Positions 55,343 to 64,000 of a DNA stretch of 64,000 nt are shown here, piece after piece. Within the stretch, counting starts at the first letter, position 1, and each line of letters opens with the position of its first letter. The position numbers were made by a program, and so were the translations under genes. Source of the stretch: Trinickia terrae (GTDB lineage Bacteria > Pseudomonadota > Gammaproteobacteria > Burkholderiales > Burkholderiaceae); the NCBI RefSeq assembly GCF_005144415.1, contig NZ_SWJE01000002.1, positions 261,723-325,722 of the forward strand. The letters run 5' to 3'. The notes under the pieces are model-generated. The model saw nothing but the letters and a program-made list of their open reading frames with translations, searched no databases and was not told the origin of the DNA.

Positions 55343-55599
55343 GCATCGTCCTCGGAAAGCTTGCGTTCCTTCGCCTTACCTTTGCGCAGTTGGGCAATCG
55401 AGCGTTCGAGATGCGCGACGTTGGCGGGCGAACGCAGCAGGTGAACCGTCTCCATGAGACTGTCGTAATACTCCTGCGACATGATGACCGCATTCGGCGC
55501 GTCGCGACGCGTGATCAAGGTCACGTCAGCATCGTCGACGACCTGATCGATCACGGACTTCAGATTGCTGCGGGCGTCCGTGAAGTGGATGGTTCGCAT
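55339..55599 (-). CDS. yefM: YefM-family antitoxin
   Basis: 86 residues. [27 protein letters not shown] is the Phd/YefM DNA-binding part, and the acidic C-terminal end neutralises the toxin. TGTACATTTAACTGTACA lies just upstream, a palindromic operator candidate. Confidence 0.9.
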   Translation of the reverse strand: MRTIHFTDARSNLKSVIDQVVDDADVTLITRRDAPNAVIMSQEYYDSLMETVHLLRSPANVAHLERSIAQLRKGKAKERKLSEDDA

Positions 55600-55811
55600 G
55601 GCACGATCTCACATGTACATTTAACTGTACAAGTATAGCAAATACACCACGTGCGGCACACGGCGCCCACACCTTGCTGCGGCCTACCCGAATCGCGTAC
55701 ACCAGTGTCGACACTTTTGTCGGCACCTGGCATCGTGCGCCTGCGCGGCTCGCCATGACGCACGAGAGAAAGCCGGTCTTGCCGCCAGACTCGATCAGCA
55801 AGGACTCGGAC

Positions 55812-56015
55812 ATGCAAGTCAGGGACATTTTCAGCGTGCGGGATCAGGTGGTCTGCATCAGCGGAGCCAGCCGTAGCCTCGGCAAGGGGCTCGCACGCAT
55901 GTTTGCGGAACGCGAAGCGCGGTGCCGCGAGTTGATCGAAATGCACATTACCTGCCGAATGGAAGAGATCGCGCAGGTCGTCGACGCGGGAATGGTCAAG
56001 CTCTATTCGCGGTAG
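55812..56015 (+). pseudogene. Short-chain dehydrogenase remnant
   Basis: From ATG 55812 the text MQVRDIFSVRDQVVCISGASRSLGKGLARMFAE is the N-terminal strand and NAD loop (GASRSLGKG) of an SDR enzyme. After about 35 residues the family match ends and the frame closes at 56015. The catalytic Ser-Tyr-Lys part is missing, so it is a fragment, ending beside the truncated hipA. Confidence 0.6.
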
Positions 56016-56023
56016 GACGCGGG

Positions 56024-56452
56024 TCAATACGAGGCGCTCAGCTCGGCGTTAAAACACGCGCCCGGTTCTCCTCCACCTTGCCCGCAATCAAATCGATCAT
56101 CGGCAGGCTCGAAGACGAACGCGCCCATCGCCTTGTCGCCGATGAATGCGAGTCGATCGAGCGCCGACATTTGCTGAGGCGCGCGCCCCTGTTTGCGAAA
56201 CAGGCGGTCCATCAGCAGCATGCCCCAGCCGTCGGGAAGCGCATCGCTCACGAGCCCCGGCAAGCGGAGCTGGTGGGCAGGAAATTCACCATGGGTGCGC
56301 GCGGCGAGCGGCAATTTGAGCGGCGACAGCTCGAGACCGCGTTGCAGCGCCTCGGCCGAATATTCGAACAGGAGATCCTGGCCGTCGTCGGCCAGTTGGC
56401 CCAGGGTGAAGCGCTCGCCCCACCCCGCGTACACGACGTTGATCTTCTTCAC
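56024..56452 (-). pseudogene. hipA-like kinase gene, N-terminal fragment
   Basis: 142 residues from GTG 56452. KKINVVYAGWGERFTLGQLADD and LPGLVSDALPDGWGMLLMDRLF match the HipA N-terminal domain, followed by ALDRLAFIGDKAMGAFVFEP. Full HipA is about 400 residues or more; the kinase domain is absent. The last 20 residues look unrelated. The gene overlaps hipB by 4 nt, as in intact hipBA operons. Confidence 0.7.
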
Positions 56453-56754
56453 GGGCTCTTCCTCGACGCGCGCTCGCGCCCGGCGCTCGCCAGTTCCATG
56501 TCCTTGATCGTTTTCGGCTTCAGCTCGAAGAGCTGCGACAAGTCGGCAGCGAGACCCAGGGTGCTGGCGACGCGCAAAAAGGTGTCGAGCGTGCCGCGGC
56601 CCGTGCGCTCGAGATTGCGTAGCGCGCGCTCGGAGATGTCGGCCCGCGCCGCCAGCTCGCTTTGCTGGAAGTTCTGCGCAAGCCGGCACGCGCGCAGCCG
56701 CTGGCCGAGCTCGCTCGCGATTTCGTCGGGGGCTGCCAATTCAAACGGTAGCAT
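56449..56754 (-). CDS. HipB-like XRE regulator
   Basis: 101 residues from ATG 56754. An HTH (LGQRLRACRLAQNFQQSELAARADISERALRNLER, in short helices) of the HipB/XRE type, followed by ELKPKTIKD. It should bind the TAACCGGC repeats just upstream. The kinase partner is truncated. Confidence 0.82.
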   Translation of the reverse strand: MLPFELAAPDEIASELGQRLRACRLAQNFQQSELAARADISERALRNLERTGRGTLDTFLRVASTLGLAADLSQLFELKPKTIKDMELASAGRERASRKSP

Positions 56755-56756
56755 TG

Positions 56757-56881
56757 TGCCGGTTAATGCCAAAAAAACACGATAACCGGCCTTATTGTGC
56801 CGGTTAACCTGGCATCAGCATATTTCCCGAATTAATCGGAAAATTTATGCCGGTTAAATGCCATGAAAGCATATAACCGGC
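56757..56881. repeat. Five copies of GCCGGTTA/TAACCGGC (hipB operator array)
   Basis: Copies occur at 56758-56765, 56783-56790, 56799-56806, 56849-56856 and 56874-56881, in alternating orientations, with AT-rich DNA between. They form inverted pairs suited to HipB dimers and cover the promoter. Confidence 0.7.
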
Positions 56882-56903
56882 ACGGAATCGCTGTTAGCGA
56901 AAT

Positions 56904-58232
56904 TCAGCGAAGCGGCGCACCATCCTCTCCGGCCTCCAGCAGCGCCGTCAGCACCTCGACCGTCCGCGCCGTCGCCCCGCGATGCCGCGCCGCAAACGCG
57001 GACGCCGCCGCCGCCATGGTCGTGCGCCGCGGCTTGTCGGCAAACAATTCGCCGAGCACCTTGGCGAGCTCGGCCGGATCCGTCACTTGCACGGCGGCGC
57101 CCGCCGCGACCGCATCCGCCGTCGCCTGCGAAAAGTTGAACACGTGCGGCCCGATCAGCACCGGCGTGCCCACTCCGCACGCCTCGATCAGGTTCTGCCC
57201 GCCGAGCGGCAGCAGGCTGCCGCCGATGAACGCGACGTCCGCCGCGGCGTAGTAGGCGCCCATCTCGCCCATCGAATCGCCGAGCAGCACCGTGACGCTC
57301 TCGGGCAGAGGCCGAGGCGTGGCCGATTGCCCGGCCGCCGCAGCCGCTGCGGCAGCCCATTGCGAGCGCCGCTCGCAGCGCAGCCCGCGCTTTTCCACCA
57401 GCGCCGCGACTTCGTCGAAGCGTTGTGGATGGCGTGGCACCAGAATCAGCAGCGCATCCTCGGTGGCGAGCGCCGCGAACGCGTCGAGCACCAGCGGCTC
57501 CTCGCCTTCGCGCGTGCTCGCGGCCACCCAGACCGGCCGCGCACCGATCGCCGCGCGCCACGCATGGCCGCGCGCCACGAGCTCGGGCGGCGTCGCGATG
57601 TCGAACTTCAGGTTGCCGAGCACGGCGAGGTTGCGTGCGCCGAGCGCGGTCAGCCGTTCGGCGTCCGACGGGCTTTGCGCCAGCACCCGGGTAAAACCGC
57701 CGAACACTTCGCGCGCCGCGCTGCCGAAGCGCGCCGCGCGCTTGTACGAGCGCGCCGACATCCGCGCATTCGTCAGCACGAGCGGCACGCCGGCGCGCCG
57801 GCATTCGTCGATCAGCGTCGGCCAGACTTCCGTCTCCATGACGAGGCCGAGCGACGGCCGCCACGCGCGCAGGAAGCGGCGCACGGCATGCGGCATGTCA
57901 TACGGGAGGTAGCAGCGCAGCACGCGCTCGCCGAAGAGCTGCTCGCCGGTCGCGCGGCCGCTCGGCGTCATGTGCGTGAGGAGAATGCGAGCGCCGGGCC
58001 GCGCCGCCATCAACGCGGCGATGAGCGGCTGCGCTGCGCGCGTCTCGCCGACCGACACCGCATGCACCCAGATCAGCGGCGCCGCGTCTTCGGGCAGTCG
58101 GCCGCGCACATGGCCGAAGCGCTCGCCGACGTGTTCGCGGTAGCCGCGCTCGCGGCGGGAGCGGAGGTAGAGACGCAGGACCGCCAGCGGCGCGACAACC
58201 CACCAGAGCGCCCGATAGACGACTCTCAGCAT
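56904..58232 (-). CDS. waaA: Kdo transferase
   Basis: 442 residues, GT30 family. It joins Kdo to lipid A at the inner membrane. A membrane anchor near the N-terminus is followed by IWVHAVSVGETRAAQPLI and METEVWPTLIDECRRAGVP, and later FIGGSLLPLGGQNLIEA. Complete. Confidence 0.94.
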   Translation of the reverse strand: MLRVVYRALWWVVAPLAVLRLYLRSRRERGYREHVGERFGHVRGRLPEDAAPLIWVHAVSVGETRAAQPLIAALMAARPGARILLTHMTPSGRATGEQLFGERVLRCYLPYDMPHAVRRFLRAWRPSLGLVMETEVWPTLIDECRRAGVPLVLTNARMSARSYKRAARFGSAAREVFGGFTRVLAQSPSDAERLTALGARNLAVLGNLKFDIATPPELVARGHAWRAAIGARPVWVAASTREGEEPLVLDAFAALATEDALLILVPRHPQRFDEVAALVEKRGLRCERRSQWAAAAAAAAGQSATPRPLPESVTVLLGDSMGEMGAYYAAADVAFIGGSLLPLGGQNLIEACGVGTPVLIGPHVFNFSQATADAVAAGAAVQVTDPAELAKVLGELFADKPRRTTMAAAASAFAARHRGATARTVEVLTALLEAGEDGAPLR

Positions 58233-58317
58233 GCGCCCCCCAGCCTACCAGGGAGCCGCGCACAGACCGGCGCACGCAACGGCGCGAACGAAGCTTGAGG
58301 CGACACTCGAGCCGCGC

Positions 58318-59202
58318 TCAAACCAGCGCCCGGCCCTGGAGCCGCTCGAGAATGCCGAGCGGCGCGCACTCGGGGTGCACCATCGCCTTCACCGGCAGGA
58401 AGAACGTTTGTTCCAGCATGAACTGGCCTGACATGACCGCGTGCGACGTCTGATCGGAGAAGCAGACCCACACGCTGCCCGGCGGAAACGGCATGGTCTC
58501 CTGCGGGCTCGCCTTCTGATACTCGAGATTGGCCTTCATGCCGTCGTGCAGATGAAGCATCAAATGGTCGTATTCGCTGCGCCGGGACTTGGTGATGTGC
58601 AGCAGATCGAGCAGCCACGCGGTGCCCGGCATCTGCGGCTTGATCTCCGGCAAGAAGCGCTTGGCCATGTCCTCGAACGGCTCGCCGACGCGCCACACGC
58701 GCGGCACGCCCTGCGGATTCACGTTCGTGAACACGCGCAGGATGCGCTCGCCGTAGTTGGGGCGCGACGGAAATGCGTCGACGTGCAAGCGGCTGTCGTC
58801 CTTGCGCCAGGACGTCTCGCGGGTCTCGACGCGATGCAGGCGCAGGCTCGTCGGCGCGACGCGGAGCTTGCCGCGATATTCGGGGAGAAGGCCGTCGACG
58901 AGCGAGCGCGCATTGGCCTGATAGCGCGCGACGAGCGCCCGCGCCGCCGATTGCGTGACCGCGTCGCCGAGCACGCCGTGGAGCGCGCCGCCGTTCGCTT
59001 CGAGACTGATGTTCTTGCGCTTCGGATCGGCGAGCGCCGGATCGAGGAGCGCCTGTTCGCCGCCGTCGACCGCAAAGCGCAGGTTCGGGAAATAGAGCAC
59101 TTTGCCGTGCTCGAGCGCATCGCGCAGTTGCTCGCGCGGCACCGGCAGGTTCTGCGCCTGCCAATCGGCCGACTCGATCTCGACGATCTGGGATTCGTTC
59201 AT
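58318..59202 (-). CDS. kdoO: Kdo 3-hydroxylase (Fe(II)/oxoglutarate dioxygenase)
   Basis: 294 residues. SRLHVDAFPSRPNYGERILRVFTN has the HxD iron site and TSHAVMSGQF the distal His. The whole matches the KdoO family that turns Kdo into Ko in Burkholderia and Yersinia LPS. It lies between waaA and waaC, which supports the role. Confidence 0.88.
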   Translation of the reverse strand: MNESQIVEIESADWQAQNLPVPREQLRDALEHGKVLYFPNLRFAVDGGEQALLDPALADPKRKNISLEANGGALHGVLGDAVTQSAARALVARYQANARSLVDGLLPEYRGKLRVAPTSLRLHRVETRETSWRKDDSRLHVDAFPSRPNYGERILRVFTNVNPQGVPRVWRVGEPFEDMAKRFLPEIKPQMPGTAWLLDLLHITKSRRSEYDHLMLHLHDGMKANLEYQKASPQETMPFPPGSVWVCFSDQTSHAVMSGQFMLEQTFFLPVKAMVHPECAPLGILERLQGRALV

Positions 59203-59235
59203 GGTGATGGGCCCCTGGGATTGTCTGTTGTCTGC

Positions 59236-60237
59236 TCAGAGCAGGCCGAATCCGGCGAGCGCGGACTTCACATCCTGAAGGGCCGGCGGCCGCCCGGCCG
59301 TGCCAAGATTGACGACGTTCGGCGACCAATAGCCGCCGGTACGCCATGCAGTCGCGAAATTGTACAACTCGACGGTGGGCCGCTTCAGCGCCGCGGCGAT
59401 ATGCACCAGGCCGGTATCGACGCCCACGGTGGCCGCCGCCGAATCGATGAGCCCCACCACCGCCGGCAGCGACAAGCGCGGCGGCACGATCGCCGCGGCG
59501 CCGAATTCCTTCGCGAGACGCTCGCTCGTCGCGCGCTCGCCGTCGCTGCCCCAGGGCAGCACGAGCGACGCGCCGCGCCGCACGAGCGACTGGCCGAGCT
59601 CGATCCATGCGGCGTCCGGCCATTGCTTGTCGGCGCGCGAGGTCGCGTGGACGAACACCACGTAAGGCACCGGCAGGTTGAGGCCGAGCCCGTTGAGGGC
59701 GAGCGCCGCGCGCCGCGTGTCGAGGCCGAAATCGATGTCGTCGGTGGGCTGCGGCTTGGGGTCGCCGAGCGCCGCCGCGACCAGCTGGCGCGTGCGCTCG
59801 ACGACGTGCGTGCGCGGCTCGATCGGCACGCGCTTGTCGTAGAAGAAGCGCACGGGCCATTCGTAGCCGGCGCCGTCGGTGCGGTTGCCGAGGCCGACGA
59901 GCGGCCCGCGCGCCCAGCTCGCGACCCACGCGGTCTTGATGAGCCCCTGGCAATCGATCACGAGATCGTAGTTCTCGGCCGCGAGCGCGTGCTTGAACGC
60001 GCCGATCTCGCGCCAGCTCTCGGGCGACGTGAGGCGCTTGCGCCAGCGCCGCAGCGAGAACGGAATCGCGCGGCGCACGCCGTCGACGAGTTCCACGAGC
60101 TCGGCGAAACTCTCCTCGACCAGCCAGTCGATCTGCGCGTCGGGGTGCCTGCGGCGAATGCCGGCGATGACCGGCATGTTGTGAACGACGTCGCCCAGCG
60201 ACGACACTCTCACGATCAATATTTTCTGCGCGCTCAA
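59236..60237 (-). CDS. waaC: LPS heptosyltransferase I
   Basis: 333 residues, GT9 family: ILIVRVSSLGDVVHNMPV at the start, then VDTGLVHIAAALKRPTVELY near the C-terminus. Adds the first heptose to Kdo. Confidence 0.94.
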   Translation of the reverse strand: MSAQKILIVRVSSLGDVVHNMPVIAGIRRRHPDAQIDWLVEESFAELVELVDGVRRAIPFSLRRWRKRLTSPESWREIGAFKHALAAENYDLVIDCQGLIKTAWVASWARGPLVGLGNRTDGAGYEWPVRFFYDKRVPIEPRTHVVERTRQLVAAALGDPKPQPTDDIDFGLDTRRAALALNGLGLNLPVPYVVFVHATSRADKQWPDAAWIELGQSLVRRGASLVLPWGSDGERATSERLAKEFGAAAIVPPRLSLPAVVGLIDSAAATVGVDTGLVHIAAALKRPTVELYNFATAWRTGGYWSPNVVNLGTAGRPPALQDVKSALAGFGLL

Positions 60238-60579
60238 AGGAAAAGCCGGCGAGCCGGTTCGAAGGGAGTTCTAAAGGGCAGCAATTCTACCTCGCCGCGC
60301 GGGCGCGCTTCCCGGTGCGCGGGCGGGTCCGGCCTGACACCGGGTTTCGATTCGGCTTCAAAAAGCTTTCAGCGATGGCACGCTTGGCGAATCGACAACA
60401 CGGGAACTCGCGCATCGAGGGCCGGAACCCATGTGCGCTGCCGGGAGATTCGTTCGCCAAGCGCCGCGCGAGGCGGGTCAGGGTTTTTGTAAATCCTTGT
60501 TGCACAAGCGTTTAGTTTCTTCGGCGGTAACCGCACTACAATGCATGTCGTTTGCCGTTGAGCAGTCATTCCTCAGACC
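60238..60579. other. 342-bp divergent gap with promoter for the DUF2242 gene
   Basis: No gene seen. TACAAT at 60537-60542 is a good -10 box for the gene at 60580, though the -35 is weak. Confidence 0.4.
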
Positions 60580-61341
60580 ATGCCCACCCGATTTTCCAAA
60601 GCCCACGGCGCGCTCACGCTCGCCGCTCTGGCTGCATTCTCCACGTTGGCCGCTTGCTCCAGCGCTCCGCCGCCGCAGAAATACCAGCAGGAAATGTTCG
60701 ACACCGGCGTGAGCCAGTACTCCCGCAACCTCAACGCCAGCGCCGGCGACGCCTGCGAGGCCGCGCGCCGCACCCTGCTGAACCAGGGCTACGTGACGAC
60801 CGTGCCGCATCCCGACTCGATCGTCGGCACCAAGGACTTCCAGTCCGACGGCGACAAGCACGTCCAGGTCGAGTTCCATGTGGTCTGCGTGCCCGGCGAG
60901 GAAACGAGCGATACCAGCATCGTCTATGCGAACGCCGTGCAGAACGGCTTCGCGCTCAAGAAGAGCGATACCTCGGCGACCGTCGGCCTGAGCATCATCG
61001 GCTCGATCTCGATGCCGATCCGCTCGAACAGCGACGAAATGGTCAAGGTCTCGAGCGAGACGATTCAATCGGACAAGTTCTACGACCGCTTCTTCGAGTT
61101 CGTCGAGCGCTACTTGCCCAAGGTCGTCAAGAAGGCGGACCCGGTGCCGGCCGCGGCGATCACCAGCACGGCGATACCGGGAGCGGCGCCTGCCGCGCCC
61201 TCCGCGCCGGCCGCCTCATCGGCGCCGGCGAAGGCCTCGATCCCAGCGCTCGCCGACGACAGCAAAACGCCGGCGCTCATCCCCGCTGCGGCATCGGCGG
61301 CAAGCGCGACGCCCGCCGCCACCCCGCCCGCCTCACCTTGA
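60580..61341 (+). CDS. DUF2242 lipoprotein
   Basis: 253 residues with a lipobox (STLAACSS). EMFDTGVSQYSRNLNASAGDACEAARRTLLNQGY, in pieces, fits DUF2242. The last 70 residues are Ala/Pro-rich and low-complexity. Function unknown. Confidence 0.75.
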   Translation: MPTRFSKAHGALTLAALAAFSTLAACSSAPPPQKYQQEMFDTGVSQYSRNLNASAGDACEAARRTLLNQGYVTTVPHPDSIVGTKDFQSDGDKHVQVEFHVVCVPGEETSDTSIVYANAVQNGFALKKSDTSATVGLSIIGSISMPIRSNSDEMVKVSSETIQSDKFYDRFFEFVERYLPKVVKKADPVPAAAITSTAIPGAAPAAPSAPAASSAPAKASIPALADDSKTPALIPAAASAASATPAATPPASP

Positions 61342-61413
61342 TGCGTGCGCCGGCTGCGGCGGACCGTTCGGCAGTGCCGCAGCCGCCGCCACGCCGGCAA
61401 TCCGCCATTCAGG

Positions 61414-62808
61414 TCAGAACGGCAGCTTCGCGTCCGGCTTCGCCGCGAGAATCACGCGCCGGAAATCGTCCTGAATACGCTTGAGCGCCGCATCGCTATC
61501 GGCCTCGAAACGCATCACGACGACCGGCGTCGTATTCGACGAACGCGCGAGGCCGAAGCCGTCCGGATACTCGACGCGCAGGCCGTCGATCTTCACGACC
61601 TCGTCCGCGCCCGTGAACTGCGCCTCTTGCTGCAGGCGCGCGATCAGCGCGAAGTTCTCGCCCTCTTCGAGCTTCAGTTGCAATTCGGGCGTCGAGAGCG
61701 AATTCGGCAGGTCGTTCAGCAGCTTGCTCGGATCCTGCGCCCGCGCGAGGATCTCCAACAGACGCGCGCCCGTATAGAGGCCGTCGTCGAAGCCATACCA
61801 GCGGTCCTTGAAGAACACGTGGCCACTCATCTCGCCCGCGAGCGGCGCGCCCGTCTCGCGCAGCTTCGCCTTCACGAGCGAGTGGCCCGTCTTCCACATC
61901 AGCGGCTCGCCGCCCTGCTCGCGCACCCACGCCGCGAGATTGCGGGTGCACTTCACGTCATAGATGATCTGGCCGCCCGGGTTGCGTGACAGCACTTCCT
62001 GCGCGAACAGCATCAACTGGCGGTCGGGGTAGATGATCTGGCCGTCCTTGGTGACGACGCCGAGCCGGTCGCCGTCGCCGTCGAACGCGAAGCCGATCTC
62101 CGCGTCGGTTTCTTTCAAGGCACGGATGACGTCCTGCAGGTTCTCGGGGTGCGCCGGGTCCGGGTGGTGGTTCGGGAAGTTGCCGTCGATCTCGGTGAAG
62201 AGCTCGACGAGCTCGCAGCCAAGCGCCTTGAAAAGCCGCGGCGCGAGCCCGCCCGCCACGCCGTTGCCCGTATCGACGACGATCTTCAGCGGCCGCGCGA
62301 GCTTGATGTCGCTCGTGATGCGCTCGAGGTACTTGTCCGCGATGTCGTACTGCTCATAGCTGCCGCTGCCCTGCTCGAAATTGCCGTCGACGATGCGCTT
62401 GTAGAGCGCCTGAATCTGCTCGCCGTAGATCGCAGCGCCGCGCAGCACCATCTTGAAGCCGTTGTAGTCGGGCGGATTGTGGCTGCCCGTCACGACCATG
62501 CACGAATCGACCTTGCGCTCGCCGCCTTTGAGCGCGAGCGGCACGCTCGCCGCGAAGTAGCCGACCGGCGTCGGCACCATGCCGACGTCGACCGCGTCGA
62601 CGCCCGCCGAGCGCAAGCCGTCGGACAAGGCCGCAATCAGCTCCGGCCCCGACAGGCGGCCGTCGCGCGCCACCACGACGGCGTCGCCGCCCTGCGCGCG
62701 GATTTCGCTGCCGAACGCGCGGCCGATTTGCCGCGCGACATCCGCATCGAGCGTCTTGCCGATGACGCCGCGAATGTCGTACGCCTTGAAGATGGATTGG
62801 GAAATCAT
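61414..62808 (-). CDS. manB: Phosphomannomutase/phosphoglucomutase
   Basis: 464 residues. Catalytic VTGSHNPPDYNGFK with the phosphoserine, FDGDGDRLG for magnesium, and GEMSGHVFFKDR for sugar. It makes sugar-1-phosphates for LPS and capsule. Confidence 0.92.
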   Translation of the reverse strand: MISQSIFKAYDIRGVIGKTLDADVARQIGRAFGSEIRAQGGDAVVVARDGRLSGPELIAALSDGLRSAGVDAVDVGMVPTPVGYFAASVPLALKGGERKVDSCMVVTGSHNPPDYNGFKMVLRGAAIYGEQIQALYKRIVDGNFEQGSGSYEQYDIADKYLERITSDIKLARPLKIVVDTGNGVAGGLAPRLFKALGCELVELFTEIDGNFPNHHPDPAHPENLQDVIRALKETDAEIGFAFDGDGDRLGVVTKDGQIIYPDRQLMLFAQEVLSRNPGGQIIYDVKCTRNLAAWVREQGGEPLMWKTGHSLVKAKLRETGAPLAGEMSGHVFFKDRWYGFDDGLYTGARLLEILARAQDPSKLLNDLPNSLSTPELQLKLEEGENFALIARLQQEAQFTGADEVVKIDGLRVEYPDGFGLARSSNTTPVVVMRFEADSDAALKRIQDDFRRVILAAKPDAKLPF

Positions 62809-62978
62809 GATTAGGCTCTCAGTTGCTTGCGAAAGGTGGGAAAGGAACGGGAACGGTGAAACACTCCCCCAGGCACGGGGACATACGCCTGGCGAGCGGC
62901 GCGCCGTTTGGGCTCGCCGTCACGGCCGGGCAGTAAGCCGCGCGATGTATCGGTGCCGGTTGCAAGCCGGTTCCAACT

Positions 62979-62984
62979 TATAAT
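62979..62984 (+). promoter_or_regulatory. TATAAT box before the flippase gene
   Basis: A perfect -10 hexamer about 90 nt before the ATG at 63075, with no strong -35. Confidence 0.4.
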
Positions 62985-63074
62985 TGCGGTTTTTATCAAT
63001 GCGTGCGACGCGCCCATTTTAATGCTTAGACGCCCTCCTGCCGCAACGCTGCCGCCGCAATTTCCATACCGCGC

Positions 63075-64000
63075 ATGCTGAAGCGCTTCGCGAATCAGGA
63101 CGTCGCGAAGGCCGTCGCGAACATCGTCTGGCTCGGGCTCGAGCGTCTCACGCAAATCGGCGTCGCCATCGCGATCAGCGGCATGCTCGCCCGCTACTTC
63201 GGTCCCGACGTGTTCGGCAAGTGGCAATACGCGAACACGCTCCTGCTGGTGCTCGCGCCCATTACCTGGGTCTGCGGCGCCGAAATCCTCGTGCCGACCA
63301 TCGTCCACCGCCAAGCCAGCGAACTCGGCACCGTGCTCGGCAGCGCGTTTGCGCTGCGCCTTGCGGTGTCCGCCGCCGCCTTGCTGCTCACCTGGGCCGG
63401 CATCGCGGCCGGCGCGACCGATCCGCTCGTCGGCGCGATGCTCGCCGGGCTCGCCGTCACGATGCTGTTTCGCGAGCCGTTCGTCGGCGTCATCAACTCG
63501 TGGCTGCAGAGCATGACCTACAGCAAGCCGCAGCTGCTGACGAGCATGACGACGGCGCTCGTCAAGGCGGGCTTCGTCTTCCTGCTCGTGCGCGCCGCCG
63601 CCGCGCCCGCGCGCTTCTCGTGGCTGTGGGCCGCAGAATCGGCGGCCATCGGCATCGTGCTGATTCTCTATTACATGCATAAGAACGGCGGCAAGCTCGG
63701 CTGGCATGTGGAGCGCGCGCTGTTTCGCCACTTCGCGACCGCGGGCACGGTGTTCTGGGTCGGCTTGATCTGCATGTACCTGTTCCTGAAACTCGATCGC
63801 CTGATGCTCGAACGCGCGATTTCGTTCGCCGATCTCGGCCGCTACTCGGCCGCGCAGCAGATCAACGAAAACTGGATCGCGCTCGCGCTGATGCTCGCGC
63901 AGACCATCGCGCCAGCCTTCGTCTATCGCGTGCAGGACGTCGCGCAGCTGAGACGCAACATGTGGCGCCTCACGCTGATGGCCGCCGCGCTGATGACAGC
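63075..64000 (+). CDS. Polysaccharide flippase (Wzx/RfbX type), 3' end beyond the window
   Basis: About 308 residues visible from ATG 63075, with at least eight hydrophobic segments. The layout LGLERLTQIGVAIAISGMLARYFG and LDRLMLERAISFADLGRYSAAQQI is that of the MATE/Wzx-like exporters of oligosaccharides. It is divergent from manB, consistent with surface polysaccharide assembly. Confidence 0.83.
   Translation, partial: MLKRFANQDVAKAVANIVWLGLERLTQIGVAIAISGMLARYFGPDVFGKWQYANTLLLVLAPITWVCGAEILVPTIVHRQASELGTVLGSAFALRLAVSAAALLLTWAGIAAGATDPLVGAMLAGLAVTMLFREPFVGVINSWLQSMTYSKPQLLTSMTTALVKAGFVFLLVRAAAAPARFSWLWAAESAAIGIVLILYYMHKNGGKLGWHVERALFRHFATAGTVFWVGLICMYLFLKLDRLMLERAISFADLGRYSAAQQINENWIALALMLAQTIAPAFVYRVQDVAQLRRNMWRLTLMAAALMT

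Noticed and set aside
58441-60492. 683-codon plus-strand frame opposite kdoO and waaC
   Set aside because: Shadow of two complete minus-strand LPS genes; the protein is Arg/Ala-rich with no motif.

Overview
The window looks like a chromosomal segment of a high-GC betaproteobacterium of the Burkholderia sensu lato group (Burkholderia, Paraburkholderia, Trinickia or close kin). This rests on the core genes of the right half: trmB, uppP, hemN, a urtABCDE urea transporter, a ureDABCEFG urease cluster, and the LPS-core genes waaA, a Kdo 3-hydroxylase and waaC, all in GC-rich codons. No rRNA gene and no CRISPR array were seen.

Positions 1 to about 14.6 kb are accessory DNA. They carry a primase-helicase replication protein whose two halves are separated by one in-frame TGA, a small zinc protein sharing the same zinc module, a tyrosine integrase, a run of small exported or membrane proteins transcribed divergently from an XRE regulator, and a defence-like patch (TIR protein, PD-(D/E)XK nuclease, Ski2-like helicase-nuclease) ending at a tRNA-Gly(CCC) gene.

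Positions 14624 to 34914 are a clear integrative element. It sits in the 3' end of tRNA-Gly, starts with its own integrase, and ends at a 20-bp copy of the tRNA 3' end. It carries a putative AbiC protein, a plasmid-type replicase, a SIR2-HerA defence operon with two extra small genes, a ParB/MT-A70 fusion, an HTH-ImmA/IrrE regulator-protease, a MobC-relaxase pair with an oriT-like site, a lipoprotein metalloprotease operon and an XRE regulator. It can be read as a mobilisable, replicating element loaded with defence genes. The original tRNA terminator lies just outside it, at 34941-34967.

Positions 35 to 64 kb are core genome. The genes are trmB, uppP, hemN, pcm and rhodanese; an aminotransferase divergent from urtABCDE; urease structural and accessory genes with an amino-acid-type binding protein between ureD and ureA; a YefM/YoeB pair; remnants of an SDR gene and of a hipBA module; then waaA, kdoO, waaC, a DUF2242 lipoprotein, a phosphomannomutase/phosphoglucomutase and a partial flippase. 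Two sites with sigma-54 -24/-12 spacing stand before urtA and before the binding-protein gene, so urea uptake and hydrolysis are probably nitrogen-regulated.

The points most worth follow-up are the four-gene SIR2-HerA operon, the single stop that splits the replication helicase, the recurrent perfect inverted repeats placed directly before start codons, an orphan promoter-hairpin unit that may be a small RNA, the helicase-nuclease patch at the tRNA, and the decayed hipBA module that keeps its operator array.
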